Made by a program: the position numbers and the translations under genes
Part shown: positions 52,384 through 63,704 of the stretch, piece after piece
How the letters are laid out: each line of letters begins with the position of its first letter
Numbering within the stretch: position 1 is the stretch's first letter
Source: Mycobacterium sp. 852013-50091_SCH5140682
Lineage (GTDB): Bacteria > Actinomycetota > Actinomycetes > Mycobacteriales > Mycobacteriaceae
DNA: 64,000 bases
Direction: 5' to 3'
Assembly (NCBI RefSeq): GCF_001665685.1
Contig: NZ_LZTB01000035.1
Location: forward strand, 186,001-250,000
Notes under the pieces: model-generated
The model's database searches: none
Told to the model about the DNA's origin: nothing
Seen by the model: only the letters and a program-made list of their open reading frames with translations

Positions 52384-52803
52384 ATGACCGCACAGACCGC
52401 CAACGTCGTCTACACCGCCAAGACGCACACCACCGGCGGGCGCCAGGGCGAGTCCTACAGCTCGGACGGCAATCTCGACATCCAGCTGACCCCTCCGGGT
52501 GGCAACGGCGCGGGCACCAACCCCGAGCAGCTGTTCGCCGCGGGATGGTCGGCCTGCTACCTCAGCGCCATGGGCCTGGTCGCCGGCCAGCACAAGGTCA
52601 AGCTGCCTGCCGACACCGCAGTGGACGCCGAGGTCGACCTGCTCAACTCCGACGGTGGGTTCTCCCTGCAGGCGCGGCTCAACGTGAGCGTTCCCGGGAT
52701 CGATCGCGAACTCGCGCAGACCATCGCCGACGAGGCACACCAGGTTTGCCCCTACTCGAAGGCCACCCGCGGCAACATCGACGTCACCATCACGGTGGTC
52801 TGA
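52384..52803 (+). CDS. ohr: Ohr, organic hydroperoxide resistance protein
   Basis: 139-residue OsmC/Ohr-family thiol peroxidase. The catalytic cysteines are in FAAGWSACYLSAM and in HQVCPYSKATRGN, as in Ohr rather than OsmC. It reduces fatty-acid and other organic hydroperoxides with lipoyl-dependent recycling. GGGAG precedes the ATG. Controlled by the divergent OhrR. Confidence 0.95.
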   Translation: MTAQTANVVYTAKTHTTGGRQGESYSSDGNLDIQLTPPGGNGAGTNPEQLFAAGWSACYLSAMGLVAGQHKVKLPADTAVDAEVDLLNSDGGFSLQARLNVSVPGIDRELAQTIADEAHQVCPYSKATRGNIDVTITVV

Positions 52804-52810
52804 TTCCATC

Positions 52811-52875
52811 ACGTCGAATGGCCACTTGTTGCACGCTTTTTCGTGATGCGTGTGCAGCAAGTGGCCATTCGGCGT
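52811..52875. terminator. Long inverted repeat between convergent ohr and permease genes
   Basis: Arms 52811-52834 and 52852-52875 pair over 24 bp with two mismatches (both G-U pairs in RNA), around a 17-nt loop that includes TTTTT. Its place between two convergent stops suggests a bidirectional terminator. The arms are unusually long, so it might also be one copy of a dispersed palindromic repeat. Confidence 0.6.
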
Positions 52876-52884
52876 AGTTGGGTG

Positions 52885-54228
52885 CTACTCCTTGATGTCC
52901 ATCACGGGCGTGGGACGCGTGAAGCCGCGGGTAACCCCGAGCAACCACACAAAACCGACTGCGAGCCAGCACAATCCGATGATCAAGGCAGTGGCGGACA
53001 GGCTCGTCCACAACCACACGGTCAACGCGAAACCGACGAGAGGCAACACCAGGTTGTTGATCACCGCGCCGCCGCTGCGCTCGCCCTGATCGCGGTAGTA
53101 GTGCTTGATCACCGACAGGTTGACCGCCGAGAAGGCAACCAGCGCACCGAAACTGATCAGCGAGGCGAGAGTCTCCAGCTTGATCACGACGGCCAGCAGC
53201 GACACCGCCGACACCACCAGGATCGCGTAGATCGGGGTCAGGTACTTGTGCGACAGCCTGCCGAACACCGGCTGCGGCAGGATGCCGTCGCGGCCCATCG
53301 CGTAGAGGATGCGAGCCACCGACGCCTGCGATGTCAGCGCCGAGCCGAGCGCTCCCGCGACATAGGCCGAGGTGAAGAACACCACGAGGAACTTGCCGCC
53401 GGCGGCCGACACCACGTCCAGCGCACCGGAATCGACGTCGGCGAACTGGTTCGACGGGAACACCAGCTGCGACAGATATGACAGCACGATGAAGATCACG
53501 CCCGAGGCCAGCGTCGCGATCATGATCGCCTGCGGCACAGAGCGTTTCGGGTCCTTGGCCTCCTCCGCCAGGGTCGACACCGCATCGAAACCCAGGAACG
53601 ACAAGCACAGCACCGCAGCGCCGGCGAATATCGGACCGGCACCGGGCGCGGTGCCGTCACCACGGAACGGCGCCGCCAGATCGATCGAGCCGGCCTTGGT
53701 CACCGCCACGATCGACAGCACCACGAAGACGACGATGAAGATGGTCTGGGCGGCGATGATGACGAAGTTGGTCCGGTTGACCGAGACGATGCCGATGATG
53801 TTGAGCACGGTCACCAAAGCGATGGAGACCACCACCCACACCCACGCGGGAACCGCGGGCAGGGCCTGCTCCATGTAGATGCCGATCACCAGATAATTGA
53901 TCATCGGCAGGAACAGATAGTCGAGCAGCAGGGACCAGCCACCCAGGAACCCGATGGGGGCGCCGAAAGTCTTCTGCGCGTAGGTATATGCCGAACCGGC
54001 CACCGGGTACGCCGAGGACATCCTGGCGTACGATCGGGCGGTGAACACCATGGCCGCGAGCGTGACGACGTAGGCCAGGGGGACGCGGCCGCCGGTGGTC
54101 TGCGTGACGATGCCGTAGGTGGTGAACACCGTCAGCGGCACCATGTACACCAGGCCGAACAACACCAGCGACGGCAAGCCCAGAACGCGGTTGAGGTGGT
54201 CCTCCGCCTCGGAGGTCGTTGGGGTCAT
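52885..54228 (-). CDS. APC-family permease (putrescine-importer-like)
   Basis: 447 residues from ATG 54228 with an AAAGG site; GTG 54243 is the alternative. Twelve hydrophobic segments. N-terminal LGLPSLVLFGLVYMVPLTVF, then SYARMSSAYPVAGSAYTYAQ and LGFDAVSTLAEEAKDPKRSV are typical of APC amino-acid/polyamine transporters of the PuuP kind. It follows an amidohydrolase on the same strand. The cargo is unknown. Confidence 0.85.
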   Translation of the reverse strand: MTPTTSEAEDHLNRVLGLPSLVLFGLVYMVPLTVFTTYGIVTQTTGGRVPLAYVVTLAAMVFTARSYARMSSAYPVAGSAYTYAQKTFGAPIGFLGGWSLLLDYLFLPMINYLVIGIYMEQALPAVPAWVWVVVSIALVTVLNIIGIVSVNRTNFVIIAAQTIFIVVFVVLSIVAVTKAGSIDLAAPFRGDGTAPGAGPIFAGAAVLCLSFLGFDAVSTLAEEAKDPKRSVPQAIMIATLASGVIFIVLSYLSQLVFPSNQFADVDSGALDVVSAAGGKFLVVFFTSAYVAGALGSALTSQASVARILYAMGRDGILPQPVFGRLSHKYLTPIYAILVVSAVSLLAVVIKLETLASLISFGALVAFSAVNLSVIKHYYRDQGERSGGAVINNLVLPLVGFALTVWLWTSLSATALIIGLCWLAVGFVWLLGVTRGFTRPTPVMDIKE

Positions 54229-54239
54229 CGCGTTGCCTT

Positions 54240-55850
54240 TCACTTCGCGGCCGAATAGACCGGCCGGCCTTGTAGATAGGTGGCGCGTACCCCCACTGCC
54301 GGAAGATCCAGCGGCGACACCGTCCGTGGATCACGCTCCAGCCACACCAGATCCGCACTGGCGCCGGGCGCGATCCGGCCCCAATCTTCCTCGGCGAAGG
54401 CCTGATACGCCACCGCTGCGGTATACGAGGCCAGCGCGGGTTCCAGCGGCAGGATCTCCTCAGGGGTCCAGCCGCCCGCGGGCTCCCCCGCCGCGGTACG
54501 CCGGGACACCGCGATGGCGATGCCGTCCAGGGGCGCGCCGGATGACACCGGCCAGTCCGAGCCGAATGCCAATGCCGCACCTGAGTTTTCCAGTGTGCGC
54601 ATGCGATACTGCTGATCCGAGCGCGCCTGACCGAGCCGCGGGATGGTCAGCACCGTCATCAACGCATCCATCTGCGCCCACAGCGGCTGCATGTTCGGGA
54701 TCACGCCCAGCTCGGCGAACCGGCCGATGTCGGCGTCGTCAACCAACTGCGCATGCGCGATGACAGGCCGGCGGTCGCGCGGACCATTGTGCCGCACAAC
54801 GTATTCGATGGCATCGAGAGCCTGCCGGACGGCGGCGTCACCGATCGCGTGGATATGGATCTGCAGGCCCAGCTCGTCGACCCGGCGGGCAGCCTCCGCG
54901 AGGGAATCGCCTTCCCACAACTGCATGCCGTGGTTGTGAAGGCCCGAACAATACGGCTCAAGCAACGCACCCGTCTCGTTCTCCACCACCCCGTCGGCGA
55001 AGAACTTCACGGTCTGCGCCGTCAGCAACGGCGAGCCCGCAGCCCGCACCCGGGCCATGGCATCGGCGTAATGCGTTACCTGCGAATCGAAATGCCGCGG
55101 ATCGGCATAGAAAGCAAGGTTGAACCGCATTCGCAGGGCGCCTTGAGCTGCCGCCGCGAGGTAGGTGTCCACATCCCCGGATTCGACCCACGCATCCTGA
55201 ACCCACGTGACCCCGCGGGCCAGGTAGTAGTCGGCGGCGGTCCCCAGAGCGGCGACCCGCACCGCCTCGTCACGGACCGGCATCACGGCGGCAACCAGAT
55301 CGGTCGCGCCCCACTCACGCAGCGTGCCCAGCGGGGAACCGTCGTCGCGGCGCGGGATCTCACCCAGCACCGGCTCCGGGGTGTCGGCGGTGATGCCCGC
55401 CCGCTGCAGTGCCACCGAATTGACCCACATGGTGTGGTAGTCCCACGCCCGCAACACGACCGGCCGATCCGGGACGGCAGCGTCGAGCCAGCGCGCGTCG
55501 AACAGTCCGCCGGGAGCCAGGCTGCCGTCGTAGGACGCCCCGACGATCCACTCCTGCTCGGGATGCGCTGCGGCATAAGCCTTTACCGCTGTCACGATCT
55601 CCTCGACCGACGTGCACGGCCGCACCGCGGGCCCCGCCGATTCCAGTCCACCGTAGAGAGGATGAGCGTGCCCGTCGCCGAACGACGGCATCAGGAAGCC
55701 GCCCTCCAGATCGATCTGCTCGTCTGCGGCGTGTTCGCGCGCCTGGTCTCCGACTGCCCGCACGACACCGTCGGAAACCAGTAGCGCATCTGTCGTCGTC
55801 ATCGGAGTCCAGATGACTCCACCGTGGAACAGGGTCAGCACGGACGGCAC
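54240..55850 (-). CDS. YtcJ-type metal-dependent amidohydrolase
   Basis: 536 residues, GTG start at 55850 (GTG 55841 also possible). The amidohydrolase metal motif is GDGHAHPLYGG. Typical YtcJ features are EWIVGASYDGS, VKFFADGVVENETGALLEPY, IHAIGDAAVRQALDAIE and AFGSDWPVSSGAPLDGI. These enzymes hydrolyse C-N bonds in amides or cyclic ureas; substrates are mostly unknown. It overlaps the permease frame start, suggesting uptake plus hydrolysis of one compound. Confidence 0.85.
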   Translation of the reverse strand: MPSVLTLFHGGVIWTPMTTTDALLVSDGVVRAVGDQAREHAADEQIDLEGGFLMPSFGDGHAHPLYGGLESAGPAVRPCTSVEEIVTAVKAYAAAHPEQEWIVGASYDGSLAPGGLFDARWLDAAVPDRPVVLRAWDYHTMWVNSVALQRAGITADTPEPVLGEIPRRDDGSPLGTLREWGATDLVAAVMPVRDEAVRVAALGTAADYYLARGVTWVQDAWVESGDVDTYLAAAAQGALRMRFNLAFYADPRHFDSQVTHYADAMARVRAAGSPLLTAQTVKFFADGVVENETGALLEPYCSGLHNHGMQLWEGDSLAEAARRVDELGLQIHIHAIGDAAVRQALDAIEYVVRHNGPRDRRPVIAHAQLVDDADIGRFAELGVIPNMQPLWAQMDALMTVLTIPRLGQARSDQQYRMRTLENSGAALAFGSDWPVSSGAPLDGIAIAVSRRTAAGEPAGGWTPEEILPLEPALASYTAAVAYQAFAEEDWGRIAPGASADLVWLERDPRTVSPLDLPAVGVRATYLQGRPVYSAAK

Positions 55851-55914
55851 ACTACGCCCGGACGTGCCGTGCCCGCGCGGTTATCGGGGGGCATGTCCGC
55901 TACGTGGAACGACG

Positions 55915-56202
55915 CTACCGGCCCGGGCGAATCGGGCGGATGCCTCCGCCATCCCATCCGTTGTCACCGCCACCGATGATGATGTTGAGACCGCCGGTGT
56001 CGCAGTACCAGTCGAGCTCGCACGGGTACGGGTAGTACGGGCCCGCGGTCGGCGGCTCCGGGCCGCCGCCGCGCACAGTGCCCTGAGCACACACCGTGGA
56101 GCCGCCGGCATCGACACAATCAGCCGCGGCCGGCGGAGCCACCGTGACGGCAAACGGAAGAGCCAGCCCGAACATGGCGAACAGCACGCTGCGCCGCATC
56201 AT
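55915..56202 (-). CDS. Small secreted protein, unknown
   Basis: 95 residues from ATG 56202. A signal peptide (RRSVLFAMFGLALPFAVTVA, cleavage near AAA-DC) precedes a mature part of about 65 residues with four cysteines, many Gly/Pro/Tyr and a Gly-Asp-rich end. The layout resembles small exported mycobacterial proteins of unknown role. No function can be given. Confidence 0.6.
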   Translation of the reverse strand: MMRRSVLFAMFGLALPFAVTVAPPAAADCVDAGGSTVCAQGTVRGGGPEPPTAGPYYPYPCELDWYCDTGGLNIIIGGGDNGWDGGGIRPIRPGR

Positions 56203-56313
56203 GGGATGAGGATACGGCCACCGCGACACAAATATTCGCTATCCAAAATAGGGCGCCTGCCGTGACACGGCGCGCGGCAACGGTGTTCGGTGACGCCACC
56301 ACTGCAAAGCCGT

Positions 56314-56326
56314 TATTCTGGCTAAG
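56314..56326 (+). promoter_or_regulatory. -10 element for fecB2, leaderless start
   Basis: TATTCT at 56314-56319 followed by 6 nt and then GTG 56326, so transcription should begin at the start codon. There is no ribosome-binding site, in agreement. Confidence 0.5.
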
Positions 56327-57279
56327 TGCCGACAATTGTGTCCCGGCGGGGGTTTCTGGCTATCACCGCGGGTATGGCGCTCGTGGCCGCATGCAGCACC
56401 GAGAAGCCTGGCGAAGTCGCAAAGGACGGTTCGGTCACCGTCCGGCACGTCTTCGGCGAGACGAAGATCCCGGCCGCGCCGCAGCGCGTGGTCAGCGCCG
56501 GTTTCACCGGCCAGGACGATCTGCTGGCCGTCGGCGTGGTGCCGATCGCCGTCACCGAGTGGTTCGGTGAGGAGCCGTTCGCGGTATGGCCTTGGGCGCA
56601 GCCCGAACTCGCCGGCGCCCAACCCACAGTGCTGAGCCTGGCGGACGGTATCCAGGTCGAGCAGATCAAGGGGCTCAAACCTGACCTCATCATCGCCACC
56701 GATGCCGGCCTGGACTCCGACACGTACGCCAAGCTCTCCGAGATCGCCCCCACCGTCGCGCAATCCGGCCAGGACGCCTTCTTCGAACCGTGGAAGGACC
56801 AGGCGACCGTCATCGGCCAGGCCGTGTTCAAGAACGATCAGATGACAGGCCTGATCAACGGCGTCGGCGACAAGTTCAAGGCCGCGGCCACCAACAACCC
56901 GCAGTTCAACGGCAAGAAGGCGGTGTTGTTGGGCGGCACGCTGTTCCGCGACAGCGTTCAGGCCACCCCACCCGGCTGGCGCACCGACTTCCTGACCCAG
57001 CTCGGCTTCACCGTGCCACCGGTCGACAAGCTGATCCCCCGAGACCAGATGGCCGCCGTCCTCGACAGTGCCGACGTGCTCATCTGGACCACCCAGAGCG
57101 ATCAGGAGCGCGACGCGCTGCTCGCCGACCCCACCATCGCCGGGCTACGAGCCACCGCCCGTAACCGCCACGTCTTCACCACCAAGGACCTGGCCGGGGC
57201 CATCGCGTTCGCGTCACCGCTGTCCTACCCGTGGGTGGCCGACCAGTTGCCGCCTCTGCTGGCCCGCGCGCTGGCCTGA
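56326..57279 (+). CDS. fecB2: FecB2-like iron-siderophore-binding lipoprotein
   Basis: 317 residues. A Tat-type signal (SRRGFLAIT) ends in lipobox LVAAC with Cys24. The periplasmic-binding fold of the FhuD/FecB family shows GETKIPAAPQRVVSAGF, then GLKPDLIIATDAG. It corresponds to M. tuberculosis Rv0265c by order and type. It should bind a ferric siderophore or related chelate outside the membrane. The partner ABC permease is not encoded nearby. Confidence 0.88.
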   Translation: MPTIVSRRGFLAITAGMALVAACSTEKPGEVAKDGSVTVRHVFGETKIPAAPQRVVSAGFTGQDDLLAVGVVPIAVTEWFGEEPFAVWPWAQPELAGAQPTVLSLADGIQVEQIKGLKPDLIIATDAGLDSDTYAKLSEIAPTVAQSGQDAFFEPWKDQATVIGQAVFKNDQMTGLINGVGDKFKAAATNNPQFNGKKAVLLGGTLFRDSVQATPPGWRTDFLTQLGFTVPPVDKLIPRDQMAAVLDSADVLIWTTQSDQERDALLADPTIAGLRATARNRHVFTTKDLAGAIAFASPLSYPWVADQLPPLLARALA

Positions 57280-57315
57280 CAGGACCGGCCAAGACAAGCC
57301 TGACAAAATGGCCGC

Positions 57316-57999
57316 GTGACAAGCACCCAAGAGCACCAGCATCGCGGCACGGCGGCCATCGGCTCCGCCTACTATCCGGTGCTCGTCGCGGTGTTTACGG
57401 CATTGGTGATCATCTCCAACGTCACCGCCACCAAAGGCGTCGCGTTCGGTCCGATCATCACCGACGGCGGGTTCATCGTCTTCCCGCTGACCTACGTCAT
57501 CGGCGACGTGCTCTCCGAGGTGTACGGATTCAAGGCGGCCCGCCGGGCGATCTTCCTCGGCTTCGCGATGAACATCCTGGCGGCGTTCACCTTCTGGGTC
57601 ACCATCTATCTGCCCGCAGCCGACTTCTACACCAACGAAGAGCACTTCGAAAACGTCGTGCACGCGTACACGCAGCTGATCATCGCCGGACTGGCCGGCT
57701 TCATCGTCGGGCAGACCATCAACGCCTGGGTCGTCGTCGCCATCAAGCAACGGACCAAGGAGAAGCACCTGTGGGCCCGCCTGGTCGGTTCCACGTTCGC
57801 CGGACAGCTCGGCGACACCCTGGTGTTCTGCAGCATCGCCGCAAGCGCCATCGGCATCTCGACCTTCAAAGACTTCGCCGTCTACACCGCGCTCGGCTGG
57901 TTCTACAAGACCGCCGTCGAGGTCGTCATGCTGCCCGTCACCTACCGCCTGATCGCCTTCATCAAGCGTCGCGAACCCACATACCAGCTCGCGGTGTGA
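57316..57999 (+). CDS. yhhQ: Queuosine-precursor transporter (YhhQ/QPTR family)
   Basis: 227 residues, GTG start, six hydrophobic segments. Family signatures: NVTATKGVAFGPIITDGGFI, FPLTYVIGDVLSEVYGF, and GSTFAGQLGDTLVFCSIA. YhhQ imports preQ0/preQ1 or queuine for tRNA modification. No queuosine synthesis gene lies nearby. Inserted between the fecB2 and pxpB homologues compared with M. tuberculosis. Confidence 0.88.
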   Translation: MTSTQEHQHRGTAAIGSAYYPVLVAVFTALVIISNVTATKGVAFGPIITDGGFIVFPLTYVIGDVLSEVYGFKAARRAIFLGFAMNILAAFTFWVTIYLPAADFYTNEEHFENVVHAYTQLIIAGLAGFIVGQTINAWVVVAIKQRTKEKHLWARLVGSTFAGQLGDTLVFCSIAASAIGISTFKDFAVYTALGWFYKTAVEVVMLPVTYRLIAFIKRREPTYQLAV

Positions 58000-58061
58000 G
58001 GCTTCGGTAAGGCAGTTCTGGCAAGGCTCATAGAGCCACCACTTTCCTAGCTACTCGCGGG

Positions 58062-58073
58062 TAGTTTCGGAAT

Positions 58074-58074
<1 letters not shown>
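58062..58074 (+). promoter_or_regulatory. -10 element for pxpB, leaderless start
   Basis: TAGTTT at 58062-58067, 6 nt, then ATG 58074; no ribosome-binding site. This implies a leaderless transcript for pxpBC. Confidence 0.4.
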
Positions 58075-59634
<1,560 letters not shown>

Positions 59635-59678
59635 TCTGCCCGGGACCGCACCGAGACACCGTCGGGCATCGCTGGTAG

Positions 59679-60296
<618 letters not shown>

Positions 60297-60381
60297 CCGC
60301 CTCACACGCGCGCTTTGGATGCAGTGAGCGGAATTTCACGGCCGGGTCACCGCGGGGAGCGTCCGGGCAATAAACGGTTTC

Positions 60382-60395
60382 TAGCGTTCGGGCCA
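60382..60395 (+). promoter_or_regulatory. -10 element for the nitrate transporter, leaderless start
   Basis: TAGCGT at 60382-60387 with 7 nt to ATG 60395 and no ribosome-binding site, so the mRNA should start at or next to the codon. Confidence 0.45.
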
Positions 60396-61807
60396 TGCCG
60401 AAACTGTTGAAACCGAATCACATAACAGACTGGGATCCCGAGGACACCGAGGCCTGGGAGAACGGGAACAAGTACATCGCGCGGCGCAACCTGATCTGGT
60501 CGGTGTTCGCCGAGCACATCGGGTTCTCCATCTGGTCCATCTGGTCGGTCATGGTGCTGTTCATGCCGGAGTCGGTCTACGGCTTCACCGCCGGCGACAA
60601 GTTCCTGCTCGGGGCCACCGCCACCCTGGTCGGCGGATGCCTGCGCATCCCCTACACGCTGGCGACGGCCACGTTCGGCGGTCGGAACTGGACCGCGTTC
60701 TCGGCCTTCGTGCTGTTGATCCCGACCGTGGGCACCATGGTGCTGCTGGCCCATCCCGGCCTGCCGCTGTGGCCCTACCTGGTGTGCGCGGCGCTCGCCG
60801 GATTCGGCGGCGGCAACTTCGCGTCGTCGATGACGAACATCAACGCGTTCTATCCGCAGCGGCTCAAAGGCTGGGCACTGGGGCTCAACGCCGGCGGCGG
60901 CAACATCGGTGTGCCGATGATCCAGCTGATCGGACTGCTGGTCATCGCGACGGCCGGGAACCGGGCGCCCTACTGGGTGTGTGCGGTGTACCTGGTGGCG
61001 CTGGCGGTCGCCGGAATCGGCGCGGCGCGCTACATGGACAACCTCGACCAGCACAAGATCGACCTGGGCGCAATGAAAGCCATTCTCGGCGAACGGGATA
61101 CGTGGGTGATCTCGCTGCTCTACATCGGCACGTTCGGATCGTTCATCGGGTTCGCGTTCGCGTTCGGTCAGGTACTGCAGATCAATTTCGCCGCGGGTGG
61201 CCAAAGCCCGGCCCAGGCTTCTCTGCATGCCGCGCAGATCGCGTTCATCGGCCCGCTGCTCGGCTCGCTGTCCCGGGTCTACGGCGGCAAGCTGGCCGAC
61301 CGGATCGGCGGCGGCCGGGTGACCCTGGCGGTCTTCGGCGGCATGATCCTGGCCGCGGGCCTACTCGTCGCGATCAGCACCGTCGACGATCACAGTGCGG
61401 GCGCGGCGACAGGCCTGATGATGACCGGCTATGTCGTCGGGTTCGTCGCCCTGTTCCTGCTCAGCGGCCTGGGCAACGGCTCGGTGTACAAGATGATCCC
61501 GTCCATCTTCGAGGCCCGCAGCCACTCCCTGCAGGTCGACCAGGAGGCCCGGCAGCAGTGGTCACGATCGATGTCGGGGGCACTGATCGGGTTCGCAGGC
61601 GCGGTCGGCGCGCTGGGCGGGGTGGGCATCAACCTGGCCCTGCGGCAGTCGTATCTGTCGAGTGGCTCGGCGAGCACCGCGTTGTGGATCTTCCTGGCCT
61701 TCTACGTGCTGGCCTCGGCAGTCACCTGGTTCCGCTATGTCCGCAGGCCCGCCGCAGGCCGCACAATGGTCCAGACAGACCGACACGCCTCGGCAATGGC
61801 CGGGTAA
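60395..61807 (+). CDS. narK3: Nitrate/nitrite transporter (NarK type)
   Basis: 470-residue MFS protein with about twelve helices. Nitrate-signature segments: GFGGGNFASSMTNINAFYPQ, then GWALGLNAGGGNIGVPMIQL, and GNGSVYKMIP near the second signature. It matches Rv0261c by position. It moves nitrate in or nitrite out. Followed in TAATG overlap by the HemD-like regulator gene. Confidence 0.9.
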   Translation: MPKLLKPNHITDWDPEDTEAWENGNKYIARRNLIWSVFAEHIGFSIWSIWSVMVLFMPESVYGFTAGDKFLLGATATLVGGCLRIPYTLATATFGGRNWTAFSAFVLLIPTVGTMVLLAHPGLPLWPYLVCAALAGFGGGNFASSMTNINAFYPQRLKGWALGLNAGGGNIGVPMIQLIGLLVIATAGNRAPYWVCAVYLVALAVAGIGAARYMDNLDQHKIDLGAMKAILGERDTWVISLLYIGTFGSFIGFAFAFGQVLQINFAAGGQSPAQASLHAAQIAFIGPLLGSLSRVYGGKLADRIGGGRVTLAVFGGMILAAGLLVAISTVDDHSAGAATGLMMTGYVVGFVALFLLSGLGNGSVYKMIPSIFEARSHSLQVDQEARQQWSRSMSGALIGFAGAVGALGGVGINLALRQSYLSSGSASTALWIFLAFYVLASAVTWFRYVRRPAAGRTMVQTDRHASAMAG

Positions 61808-63012
61808 TGACTTGGAAACACGACGTGCCTTCACTGGACCCCATGACCCAGCCCGACTGGGCACCGCTGACCGGCTTCCGCGTGGCGGTGACCTCCGCCC
61901 GACGTGCTGAAGAGCTGGCCGCGCTGCTGACGCGCCGCGGCGCGACGGTGACCAGCGCGGCTGCCATCACGATGGTTCCGCTGCCGGACGACGACGAGCT
62001 GCGCATCAACACCGAGGCCCTGATCGCCGATCCGCCCGACATCGTGGTGGCCACGACGGGGATCGGTTTTCGCGGTTGGATCGCGGCGGCCGACGGTTGG
62101 GGCGTGGCCGCTGAGCTGACGCACGCGCTGAGTCAAGCCCGCATCGTGTCCCGCGGTCCGAAGGCCACCGGCGCGCTGCGGGCGGCGGGGCTGCCCGAGG
62201 AATGGTCACCGGATTCGGAATCCTCGCGCGAGGTGTTGCACTATCTCGTCGAGCACGGAATCGCCGGCCTGCGCATCGCCGTGCAGTTGCACGGTGCCAC
62301 CGACGAGTGGGACCCGTTCCCCGAGTTTCTCGACGAATTGCGAAGCGCGGGTGCGGATGTGGTCCCGATCCGGGTGTACCGCTGGCATCCCGCGCCTCGT
62401 GACGGCGAATTCGACCAGCTGGTTGCCGGTATCGCCGACCAGCGTTTCGACGCGGTCAGTTTCACCTCGGCCCCGGCAGTCGCCTCGGTGTTGATGCGGG
62501 CGACCGAGATGGGGATCGCCGATCAGGTGGTCTCGGCGCTGCGCACCGACGTGCACGCGATGTGTGTTGGCCCCGTGACAGCCCGGCCGTTGGTCCGGCT
62601 CGGGATACCGGTGTCGGCGCCCGAGCGCATGCGGCTGGGCGCGCTGGCCCGCCATATCACCGACGAACTACCCCTGCTGCAGGCCCGGACCGTCCGCGTC
62701 GCCGGGCACGTACTGGAGATCCGCGGCACCTGCGTGATGGTCGACGGCGTCGTCAAGCCGCTGTCCCCGGCGTCGATGGCGACCATCCGCGCACTGGCCC
62801 ACCGGCCCGGTGCGGTGGTGTCTCGATTCGATCTGCTCGGCGCACTGCCCGGCAGCGGCACCGACACCCACGCCGTCGAAACGGCAGTGCTGCGGCTCCG
62901 AACTGCCTTGGGAGATAAGAACATCGTGTCGACCGTGGTGAAGCGCGGCTACCGGCTGGCCGTTGACGAGCCACACACCGCGGCGGACGCTGATCTCGCC
63001 GGTGCGCGATGA
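61807..63012 (+). CDS. HemD-like domain fused to a winged-helix DNA-binding domain (Rv0260c type)
   Basis: 401 residues from ATG 61807 in TAATG overlap. Residues about 15-280 are a uroporphyrinogen-III-synthase-like fold (FRVAVTSARRAEELAALLTR; PDIVVATTGIGFRGWIAA; FTSAPAVASVL). Residues about 310-390 form an OmpR-type winged helix (LSPASMATIRALAHRPGAVV; HAVETAVLRLRTALGDKNIV; VVKRGYRL). It resembles the M. tuberculosis Rv0260c/GlnR-partner group that acts in nitrate/nitrite assimilation. It may sense a tetrapyrrole or phosphorylation partner; whether the HemD activity survives is uncertain. Confidence 0.88.
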   Translation: MTWKHDVPSLDPMTQPDWAPLTGFRVAVTSARRAEELAALLTRRGATVTSAAAITMVPLPDDDELRINTEALIADPPDIVVATTGIGFRGWIAAADGWGVAAELTHALSQARIVSRGPKATGALRAAGLPEEWSPDSESSREVLHYLVEHGIAGLRIAVQLHGATDEWDPFPEFLDELRSAGADVVPIRVYRWHPAPRDGEFDQLVAGIADQRFDAVSFTSAPAVASVLMRATEMGIADQVVSALRTDVHAMCVGPVTARPLVRLGIPVSAPERMRLGALARHITDELPLLQARTVRVAGHVLEIRGTCVMVDGVVKPLSPASMATIRALAHRPGAVVSRFDLLGALPGSGTDTHAVETAVLRLRTALGDKNIVSTVVKRGYRLAVDEPHTAADADLAGAR

Positions 63013-63704
63013 GCCTGGTGCTGGTGGCGCACGGCACCCGCAAGCCGGGCGGTGTGGCGATGATCAACGAACTCGCCGAGCGGGTGGCACACCTGCTCGA
63101 CCGACCGGTCCACGTCTCCTTCGTCGACGTGCTCGGACCGACACCGACCGAGGTACTCGACACGCTGCCTGCGGATGCACCCGCTGTGGTGGTGCCCGCG
63201 TTCTTGGCCAACGGCTATCACGTCCGCGTGGACGTGCCCAACTATGTCGCCGCGAGCGGTCACCCGGCGGTGACCGTCACCCCCGCGCTGGGCCCGTGCC
63301 CGGGCACCGTCCGGGTGCTGGCCGATCGGCTGGTCGAATCAGGCTGGCGCCCAGGTGTTTCCGTGATCCTCGCGGCGGCGGGCACATCTGACCCCGGCGC
63401 TCAGTCCGATCTGCGCCGCACCGCCGCATTGCTGTCAGCGGTTACCGGCGACCGCGTAGAGCTGGCCTATGCCGCCACCGGTGCGCCCAGCGTCGCCGAA
63501 GCTGTTGCCGCGCAGCGCCAACGCAGCGGCCGCCGCATTGCAGTGGCGTCCTACCTGCTTGCCGATGGGCTCTTCCAGGATCGGTTGCGTGACGCCGGTG
63601 GGGATATCGTCAGCGAACCGCTGGGCTTGCACCCCGGGATGGTTCGGCTGATCGCCAACCGGTTCCGCCGCGCGGGCGTACTGGGCCTGCCGGTTGCGGC
63701 GTGA
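63009..63704 (+). CDS. CbiX/SirB-like sirohydrochlorin chelatase (Rv0259c type)
   Basis: 231 residues overlapping the previous stop by 4 bp. The chelatase fold has the N-terminal VLVAHGTRKPGG with the metal-binding His, and a second half-repeat starting VILAAAGTSDPGAQ, plus VVVPAFLANGYHVRVDVP with another His. It should insert Fe(II) into sirohydrochlorin to give sirohaem for nitrite reductase, which suits the nitrate transporter and HemD-like regulator beside it. Cobalt insertion is the alternative. Confidence 0.87.
   Translation: MSLVLVAHGTRKPGGVAMINELAERVAHLLDRPVHVSFVDVLGPTPTEVLDTLPADAPAVVVPAFLANGYHVRVDVPNYVAASGHPAVTVTPALGPCPGTVRVLADRLVESGWRPGVSVILAAAGTSDPGAQSDLRRTAALLSAVTGDRVELAYAATGAPSVAEAVAAQRQRSGRRIAVASYLLADGLFQDRLRDAGGDIVSEPLGLHPGMVRLIANRFRRAGVLGLPVAA

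Noticed and set aside
60637..61806. 390-codon extension upstream of the HemD-like gene
   Set aside because: It lies inside narK3 in another frame and is Arg/Asp/His-rich; the ATG at 61807 in TAATG overlap is the sensible start.
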